From: DAOUMU01 sp034409055
GTDB lineage: Bacteria > Chloroflexota > Anaerolineae > 4572-78 > J111
Assembly (NCBI GenBank): GCA_034409055.1
Contig: DAOUMU010000066.1
Span: 1 to 14,884, forward strand
Direction of reading: 5' to 3'
DNA length: 14,884 nt
The position numbers and the translations under genes were made by a program. The notes beneath the pieces are model-generated. The model searched no databases, was not told where the DNA came from, and saw only the letters and a list, made by a program, of their open reading frames with translations. Below, piece after piece: positions 7,601 through 12,007 of this stretch. Position 1 is the first letter of the stretch; each line of letters begins with the position of its first letter.

Positions 7601-7986
7601 ATTTGGGGGGTGGTCAGACTTAAAGTGACGCCACTGACCGGCCCCCCTAAGACCGAAACCGGCACCGGTACGGATTGGGTAAAACCGGAGTTAAGGGGAG
7701 GAATGGCCTTTAAGATGTAAACGCCGTCAGGGACCGGGCCGAGGTTGAAGGCGCCGTTAGCCGGGTCAACGTTGGCCTGGCCAAAGACGGTCTCTGTCCC
7801 CGGCTCGAATAGTTTGACCACGGTTCCAGCGGGCAGAGGATACCCACCCGGCGAGCTAACCGTACCGCTAATTGTCCCGCCCATCGCCTGGACGGCAATC
7901 ACGCTAACCAACACCAGCACCAGGGTCAGACCCAGCGGCAGGGCCAGCCAGCGCGTGGCAAAAGATGATTTGATTGGTTGAATCAT
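4687..7986 (-). CDS. Large exported protein of ten beta-sandwich repeats with a ZU5-like module
   Basis: The 1099-residue protein starts with a signal peptide: KSSFATRW then a hydrophobic run (about 13-34) ending VQAMGG. Ten repeats follow, each opening like TISGTV-(S/R)-x-x-G, at about residues 38, 128, 214, 304, 399, 488, 577, 668, 759 and 849, a spacing near 90. They look like carboxypeptidase-regulatory-like or CnaB-like beta sandwiches. A different domain at about 944-1085 contains DGTHIFIPAGAI and resembles the ZU5 fold. The C-terminus is VYLPIIVK, with no membrane anchor or LPXTG motif. It is therefore probably secreted or surface-attached, perhaps structural or adhesive; no enzymatic motif is seen. 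A histidine-rich loop (PPHHHSDH, about 240-247) is notable. GGAGTGAGG lies just upstream of the ATG. The gene stands alone, convergent with the radical SAM gene and divergent from the CBS gene. Confidence 0.85.
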   Translation of the reverse strand: MIQPIKSSFATRWLALPLGLTLVLVLVSVIAVQAMGGTISGTVSSPGGYPLPAGTVVKLFEPGTETVFGQANVDPANGAFNLGPVPDGVYILKAIPPLNSGFTQSVPVPVSVLGGPVSGVTLSLTTPQIDGTVVAPDGITPATATVKVLLGNGVVLQSVTAPGGTFAIGGLLPGSYGLQAHPALDEPLWQSPVSTVNVTGGATQSITLTLTAAQLWGQVNDHLGNPVQNAVVHAVSAHTPPHHHSDHSSPSGFWAIGGLGAGNYQILAEPPFNQPELTPPPPVPVILPGGATNPYTLTFGSASKIVRGKVTTNLGAPVHQALVLAHRVDKHGRAETLTAPDGRYQLHLSAGLWAMTVKAISSTTPANWVYPLPPQLVHFQHNTQPEEKTQNFMVVIADSQVVGRVEMPGGGTPPFTVTVALHNNEGLGRQVDVDPNGAFSLHVPHGHYKVAVHPHDPGFLGPLVDPIRVEPNSTYDLGTLTLLAKDAAITGTVRDSSGNGVEGIQVTAWRESAPDTLHSHTGPDGAYILPVVAGRWHVQPAPGPEQPYLYDGQGQSVSLTASQVVSDVDFDLVTADATINGQLVDESGQAIGDVEGWARAVNKDTPSLHNGAPIQAGYFSIYVPGGNYNVAAHLPAGSPYMSGATKDVSVSSGQAVTITLQVKEKDATIEGALWEPRKQAVVNGVDGMVGAWAEGNWAGTHIDPGNGTYRFQVAAGLWHLGYRIDPSSGYVKLVEHKNVPVQSGQVAVVPLPVVHKDGAIAGIVRAPGGQALAGVPVVARSIDPTIDKITLETLSQADGRFNLPVPYGRYRLGALGGGPDMVKPAEKEVVVRPGETSGGHVLQFQRTDATISGTLSIDGSGGLNGQALVWAWSNNGGFVKGRFPITNSNGHYTLNVISNTTWHLGAVFETATHFWGTRDTVTLGQGSATRDLILTGPHPKPAPVVVTFDAANPQRIDLADGTHIFIPAGAIPVSGQVTLRVVPIATLPHQQHANVYKYGYVFLATDSSGQPIEDHFNQDVIIAFTYEEAELVKLGILETDLKPAYFSTTTDHWTFPDSYAVDTTNNRVTMQIDHFTDFALTAASAETGSTDVYLPIIVK

Positions 7987-8236
7987 TTACCTCACTCCAT
8001 ATTTGATGATGATTTTAGTAACGTTATTTTTTATGATGCGTGTGTAGAAACAGTAGTTCAATTCATAATCATCTCCTTTCTGTTGCCTGGACCTCTCTCG
8101 GGAAGTTTAGTTTGCTCCCACAACAATACAGCGAACCGAGAAAGCAACGAAGATTACGCCTATTGTTAATGTAAACAAAAAGTGTAAGAAATCTTTTATG
8201 AGAATGTAAAAATTCTGATAAATATCTTCTGTCTGA
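7987..8236. other. AT-rich intergenic region, no gene seen
   Basis: This is the first 250 bases of the divergent gap between the exported-protein gene and the CBS-ACT gene. One short plus-strand frame (7978-8169) shows no ribosome binding site or protein-like composition. No strong hairpin is visible. It most likely holds promoter elements for the minus-strand gene, which I cannot place reliably. Confidence 0.4.
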
Positions 8237-8264
8237 TTGCGCAATTGTTAGGTTGGTGTAAAAT
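8237..8264 (+). promoter_or_regulatory. Candidate promoter of the CBS-ACT/adenylate kinase cluster
   Basis: TTGCGC (8237-8242) and TAAAAT (8259-8264) are 16 bases apart and resemble -35 and -10 boxes. The predicted start near 8271 gives a leader of about 44 bases ahead of AGGAGGAA and the ATG at 8315. TATATA at 8290-8295 is an alternative -10 but lacks a matching -35. Confidence 0.4.
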
Positions 8265-8314
8265 TCTCAGCACAAGGAGTTAGGCCTTTATATATAACGT
8301 AGGAGGAACATATC

Positions 8315-8965
8315 ATGTTTGTACGTGATCATATGAGCTCACCAGCCATAACGATAAAACCTAATATGTCATTTCAGGAAGCTTTGAAGCTGATGCAGGA
8401 ACGCCGGTTGCGGCGACTGCCGGTGGTAAACGAAAAGGGTAAACTCGTAGGCATTGTGGCCGAGCGTGACCTGTTGTACGCTTCGCCATCCCCGGCTACA
8501 TCCTTGAGTGTTTGGGAACTGACCTATTTGCTGTCCAAGATCACGGTGGACCGGTTGATGGCCAAGGAAGTAGTCGTCACCACACCGGACACCACCATCG
8601 AAGATGCAGCCCACCTGATGGTAGAGAAGCAAGTTGGGGGGCTGCCTGTGGTCGATGATAACAACCAGCCCGTCGGTATGATTACCGAAACAGACATCTT
8701 CAGAGTCCTGGTAGAGATGTTCGGGGGGGGACAGTCCGGTTTGCGACTGACCCTGTCCGTACCAAGAGGGAAGGGTGTCCTGGCCGGGTTATCCAAGGCC
8801 ATTTTCGAACTGGGAGGTGACATCCTGAGCTTTGGTTCTTTCCCCATTGAGGAGGACCCCACTCAGGATGGAATGGTCCTTAAGGTCAAGGATGTCAGTC
8901 AAGACCAACTGGTGGATACCCTGGAGGACCTTGGTGACCACGTGACTGATGCTCGTGAAGTGTAG
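8315..8965 (+). CDS. CBS-CBS-ACT regulatory protein, AcuB-like
   Basis: The 216-residue protein has two CBS domains and a C-terminal ACT-like domain. CBS1 covers about 1-56 (VRDHMSSPAITI to GIVAERDLL). CBS2 covers about 76-132 (VDRLMAKEVVVTT to GMITETDIF). The ACT-like part, about 142-216, starts LRLTLSVPRGKGVLAGL. CBS pairs usually bind AMP, ADP, ATP or SAM; T124 and D127 in GMITETD match the ribose/phosphate-contact pattern, while CBS1 has alanine (GIVAERD) at the equivalent Thr/Ser site. The layout matches AcuB, named for acetoin utilisation in Bacillus, but its biochemical role is poorly defined. AGGAGGAA lies six bases before the ATG. The adenylate kinase gene follows after 201 bases containing a strong hairpin. 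The location suggests a regulator that senses adenylate charge; this is inference. Confidence 0.85.
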   Translation: MFVRDHMSSPAITIKPNMSFQEALKLMQERRLRRLPVVNEKGKLVGIVAERDLLYASPSPATSLSVWELTYLLSKITVDRLMAKEVVVTTPDTTIEDAAHLMVEKQVGGLPVVDDNNQPVGMITETDIFRVLVEMFGGGQSGLRLTLSVPRGKGVLAGLSKAIFELGGDILSFGSFPIEEDPTQDGMVLKVKDVSQDQLVDTLEDLGDHVTDAREV

Positions 8966-8987
8966 ACTGATTTTCAGGGCAAAATCC

Positions 8988-9043
8988 CGTAGCTGGTGCG
9001 TCCCTATACGCCGGCAGGGCATAGGGATGCCCCGGCTACGTTT
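8988..9043 (+). terminator. Long hairpin between the CBS-ACT and adenylate kinase genes
   Basis: CGTAGC (8988-8993) pairs with GCTACG (9035-9040), and TCCCTAT (9001-9007) pairs with ATAGGGA (9021-9027), with imperfect pairing between. TTT follows at 9041-9043. It could be a partial terminator, an RNA processing or stability element, or a small palindromic repeat. The weak T tract argues against full termination, so read-through into the kinase gene remains possible. Confidence 0.5.
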
Positions 9044-9166
9044 CGCTCTGGGTGTATCAATCATCAAAGGGAGTTAAAGAAGCTTAGGGGGGATCTTTGG
9101 TAAGGACATTAACGACAAAAATCCATATCAATCTTCACCATATCAAATCAACGAAAGGAGTACTTC

Positions 9167-10573
9167 ATGAATATCGCATTAATTGGTCCCTCTGGCGTCG
9201 GAAAAGGAACACACGCTGATGAGCTGGGGGCCAAATTTGACCTGCTGCATGTCTCCACGGGAGATTTGTTCAGAGAAAATTTAGAAAAGCGAACAGCCTT
9301 AGGCATCCTGGCCAGGAAATATATGAATCAGGGCGAATTGGTGCCCGATGAAGTGGTGGATGCCATGATCGAAGAATGGCTACGGAAAGCAGACCCGGAG
9401 AAGAGTATACTTTTCGATGGTTTTCCAAGCACCACCTATCAGGCTAAATTCCTCGACGAACTTTTCAAAGAGATGGGGCGTAACCTGGACGCGGTCATTT
9501 ATCTAAAAGTTTCTGATGAGGAGATTGTGAAGCGGTTATCGGGACGCCTGACTTGTCGCCTCTGCCAGGCCCCGTTCCACAAAGTATACGCCCCCTTTTT
9601 GACCTGTCCCTACAATAAATGCCAGGGTGAGCATTTGTACCAGCGGGCTGACGATACCCCGGAAATGGTCCCCGTCCGCTTGAAAGTATTTCACCGGGTC
9701 ACCGGGCCATTGGTCAATTATTACCAGAAGACAGACAGGTTAATCATTGTCAACGGCGAAGATGAGATTGACCAGGTCTACCAGGTTATTGTCGATCTGG
9801 TGGAGGCTGTCCATCGACAGGAAGCTCGCCCCGCCACTCGGGAGGAAACCGAACAAATTCAGGCGCTCAAAGGGGTGACGGTGGCTCTTGCTCCTGGCCA
9901 GGCCGTTCATCCCAGCCTCGACATAGTGTTGCTGGGCGGACCCGGTTCCGGTAAGGGCACACAGGCCGAGCGGCTTTGCAAGCAACTCAAGCTCCAACAC
10001 ATTGCTACCGGCGATCTTTTTAGAGAAAATCTAAAAAATGAGACCGAATTGGGCCGGTTGGCCAAAACCTATATGGATCGGGGCGAACTGGTGCCGGACA
10101 ATGTCACCGAGGGTATGGTGCGAGAGCGACTCTCGCGACCGGATACCCGTGACGGCTTCATCCTGGACGGTTTCCCCCGCACCCTACCCCAGGCCGAAGC
10201 CCTGACCGAAATGATGACCGACATGCAGCGCCGGCTGGCCGGAGTATTGTATATCAAGGTTTCCGATGAGGAGATTGTGAGTCGATTGTCGGGGCGCCTC
10301 ATTTGTCGTAACTGCCAGACACCTTACCATCTAAAATTCAAACCGCCGGCCAAAGAAGGGGTTTGTGATCTATGCGGGGGCGAACTTTACCAGCGAGATG
10401 ACGATAACCCGGAAACGGTCCGGACCCGACTCAAGACGTATCACCGGCAAACATCGCCTTTGATCGATTATTATCAGGAAGCCGGGTTATTGGTCGAAGT
10501 TGACGGTGAAGGTGATGTATCGGAAGTGACCGAAAGAGTGCTGACCGCGGCCCAAAGTCTCCAGGAAGCATAA
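9167..10573 (+). CDS. Tandem double adenylate kinase, first half lacking the FPR arginine
   Basis: Two complete adenylate kinase units (about 1-215 and 251-465) are fused in one 468-residue chain; the enzyme normally has about 215 residues and converts ATP + AMP to 2 ADP. By hand alignment without gaps at an offset of 250, about half of the first 200 positions match. Unit 2 has every expected feature: P-loop GGPGSGKG (257-264), R286, FPRT with R338, R377, C380/C383/C400/C403 in the zinc LID, R410 and R421. Unit 1 keeps the P-loop GPSGVGKG (7-14), R36, R127, four cysteines (130, 133, 147, 152), R160 and R171, but reads DGFPST, so the AMP-phosphate-binding arginine is S88. Unit 1 may thus be weak, regulatory or altered in substrate. 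AAAGGAG precedes the ATG by six bases. The next small frame starts two bases after the stop. Confidence 0.92.
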   Translation: MNIALIGPSGVGKGTHADELGAKFDLLHVSTGDLFRENLEKRTALGILARKYMNQGELVPDEVVDAMIEEWLRKADPEKSILFDGFPSTTYQAKFLDELFKEMGRNLDAVIYLKVSDEEIVKRLSGRLTCRLCQAPFHKVYAPFLTCPYNKCQGEHLYQRADDTPEMVPVRLKVFHRVTGPLVNYYQKTDRLIIVNGEDEIDQVYQVIVDLVEAVHRQEARPATREETEQIQALKGVTVALAPGQAVHPSLDIVLLGGPGSGKGTQAERLCKQLKLQHIATGDLFRENLKNETELGRLAKTYMDRGELVPDNVTEGMVRERLSRPDTRDGFILDGFPRTLPQAEALTEMMTDMQRRLAGVLYIKVSDEEIVSRLSGRLICRNCQTPYHLKFKPPAKEGVCDLCGGELYQRDDDNPETVRTRLKTYHRQTSPLIDYYQEAGLLVEVDGEGDVSEVTERVLTAAQSLQEA

Positions 10574-10575
10574 CG

Positions 10576-10644
10576 ATGAAAATCGAAGAGATTCGACGTA
10601 TACCTGTCATCGGGGCCGGTACGATGGGGCAGCAGATTATATGA
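10576..10644 (+). pseudogene. N-terminal stub of a 3-hydroxyacyl-CoA dehydrogenase, now a leader peptide
   Basis: The 22-codon frame MKIEEIRRIPVIGAGTMGQQ-II is the start of a 3-hydroxyacyl-CoA (3-hydroxybutyryl-CoA) dehydrogenase. VIGAGTMG is the NAD-binding glycine-rich loop where that family begins. The match ends after QQI, where IA and a long Rossmann domain should follow; instead ATA and TGA appear. The start has AGGAAG about seven bases upstream, in the end of the kinase gene. Its TGA shares bases with the ATG of the next gene (ATGA at 10641-10644). It has no activity on its own. It marks a deletion or recombination junction near 10640 and probably still couples translation into the downstream gene. 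Confidence 0.7.
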
Positions 10645-11429
10645 AGGTCATTGTTATCACCGGCAGCACGCGGGGAATTGGCTACGGCCTGGCCGATTCA
10701 TTCCTGGCTCTGGGATGTGCTGTCACGATTAGTGGGCGCACTGCGGCCAGGGTGGGGAAAGCTGTCGCCGCCTTGTCCGCCAAACATGAAGCCGGTCGTA
10801 TATTGGGCCAGCCTTGCGATGTGACCTGTTTTGAACAGGTACAGGCCCTGTGGGATGCGGCTAGGGCCCACTTTGGCCGCATCGACATCTGGATCAATAA
10901 CGCCGGGATAGGGTACCTGCCGGTTGAGTTTTGGGAACACACACCGGAGCAGATCAAGGCCGTGGTCGAAACCAATCTGGTCGGAACCATGTACGGTTCA
11001 CAAGTGGCCCTGCGGGGGATGCTGGCTCAGGGCTTCGGCAGTCTCTACAACATGGAAGGGCTGGGCAGCGACGGTCGCCAGGTGAAGGGGCTGGCCCTCT
11101 ACGGCAGTACCAAGCGCAGCCTACGCTATCTCAACCGGGCTTTAGAACAAGAAACGCAAGGAACGCCTGTGTTGATAGGCACCCTCAGCCCTGGTATGGT
11201 GGTGACCGATCTTTTAACCAAACCCTATGCGGGTCGCCCGGAAGAATGGGCTCAAGCCAAGCGCATCTTCAACATTCTGGCCGACCGGGTCGAAACTGTG
11301 GCTCCCTGGTTAGCCCGGAAAATACTGACCAACAACAAAAGTGGCCTCCGCATCACCTGGTTAACCCGGGGTAAAATCGCGACTCGTTTTCTGGCTGCCC
11401 CCTTCCGTAAACGGGATTTGTTTGAATAG
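10641..11429 (+). CDS. Short-chain dehydrogenase resembling NOL/NYC1 chlorophyll b reductase
   Basis: The 262-residue protein is a classical SDR: TGSTRGIG (7-14) binds NAD(P), D60 contacts the adenine, NNAG is at 86-89, N112 lies in TNLVG, and the catalytic Y154/K158 are in YGSTK. Several stretches recall the plant chlorophyll b reductases NOL and NYC1 as I remember them: IDIWINNAG, NMEGLGSDG, SPGMVVTDLL, and the C-terminal ETVAPWLARKI with ITWLTRGKIATRF. The usual catalytic serine, 13 residues before the tyrosine, is leucine; S143 at minus 11 may substitute, as in NOL. No photosynthesis gene is seen here, so the substrate could be an unrelated carbonyl. There is no good ribosome binding site before the ATG, so translation probably depends on the overlapping 22-codon stub. 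It follows the adenylate kinase in the same cluster. Confidence 0.82.
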   Translation: MKVIVITGSTRGIGYGLADSFLALGCAVTISGRTAARVGKAVAALSAKHEAGRILGQPCDVTCFEQVQALWDAARAHFGRIDIWINNAGIGYLPVEFWEHTPEQIKAVVETNLVGTMYGSQVALRGMLAQGFGSLYNMEGLGSDGRQVKGLALYGSTKRSLRYLNRALEQETQGTPVLIGTLSPGMVVTDLLTKPYAGRPEEWAQAKRIFNILADRVETVAPWLARKILTNNKSGLRITWLTRGKIATRFLAAPFRKRDLFE

Positions 11430-11472
11430 CCGGGGGTAGGGGGCCTATCCTGGAACCGGAACGGACGGCAGA

Positions 11473-11588
11473 CTCAGTAGATCCAATTTTCAAGCTCGGA
11501 GCGGACCACAGTCCGCGTTTTGACCGCTGGACTGTCCCACGGGGAGGCTTCGCACTGGTCCAGCTAGAGCAAATTTGGATGTACTGAG
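11473..11588. repeat. MITE-like element or structured RNA with 14-bp inverted ends
   Basis: CTCAGTAGATCCAA (11473-11486) and TTGGATGTACTGAG (11575-11588) are inverted copies with one mismatch in 14. Inside, GGACCACAGTCC and GGACTGTCCC offer further partial pairing. No protein is encoded. Size and symmetry suit a miniature inverted-repeat element, but a structured 3' untranslated RNA of the dehydrogenase transcript is also possible, because a terminator follows at once. Confidence 0.45.
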
Positions 11589-11592
11589 ACTC

Positions 11593-11634
11593 AAGGCTTT
11601 AGGCAATACGATGTTGCCTGAAGCCTTTGTTTTT
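11593..11634 (+). terminator. Strong intrinsic terminator closing the kinase/dehydrogenase cluster
   Basis: AAGGCTTTAGGCAA (11593-11606) pairs along its whole 14 bases (one G-T pair) with TTGCCTGAAGCCTT (11614-11627) around a 7-base loop, followed by TGTTTTT. This is the best terminator in the window. It lies about 165 bases after the dehydrogenase stop and ends plus-strand transcription before the sensor kinase. Confidence 0.8.
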
Positions 11635-11750
11635 GGTATTGAGGTAAAATTTAAGTGTAACTTTTACCCGAACACATTTTTGAGCTTGTTCGGCTGGCAA
11701 ACTTGCCGTAAAATCAGAAGTAAGAGGGAATAAAGGAATTCCAGAATTTA

Positions 11751-11870
11751 AATGCTCCCAAAACTGTATCGTTCGCGTGTTACGTGTCGCTTGCGTGCCC
11801 TTGGCGGCGTGTTGCGTGAGGGTTTTCGCCAAATTTAACACGCAACACGCAACATGATTTTGGGAGCATT
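11751..11870. repeat. 120-bp palindromic MITE-like element with heptamer repeats inside
   Basis: AATGCTCCCAAAA (11751-11763) and TTTTGGGAGCATT (11858-11870) are perfect 13-bp inverted ends. Inside, GCGTGTTGCGTG (11807-11818) and CACGCAACACGC (11839-11850) are perfect 12-bp inverted copies. AACACGCAACACGCAACA (11837-11854) is a clean 7-base tandem repeat, the inverse of the GTGTTGC array at 3177. It encodes nothing recognisable. An element that spreads with or through the heptamer repeats is a reasonable reading; target duplications are not evident. Confidence 0.6.
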
Positions 11871-12007
11871 ACCCGTACTACCCACAGGGCACAGGCGGGC
11901 ACAGATATTTTTCTGGAACTCCCTTATCGAATCAAGAAATACATTTAGCCGTACAACGGTTTAGAGAGGCTGCCCGTTTGTACTCACAAGGAGATAGAGA
12001 TGAGTAA
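11858..12007 (+). pseudogene. Possible 3' remnant of a gene upstream of the sensor kinase
   Basis: One frame, open from 11858 to a TAA at 12005-12007, reads like the natural end of a protein: GGHRYFSGTPLSNQEI then an amphipathic helix LAVQRFREAARLYSQGDRDE, faintly TPR-like. The TAA overlaps the kinase start region. Upstream the frame runs into the palindromic element and a TGA, so any such gene has lost its front. No family is identified and chance cannot be excluded. Confidence 0.3.
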
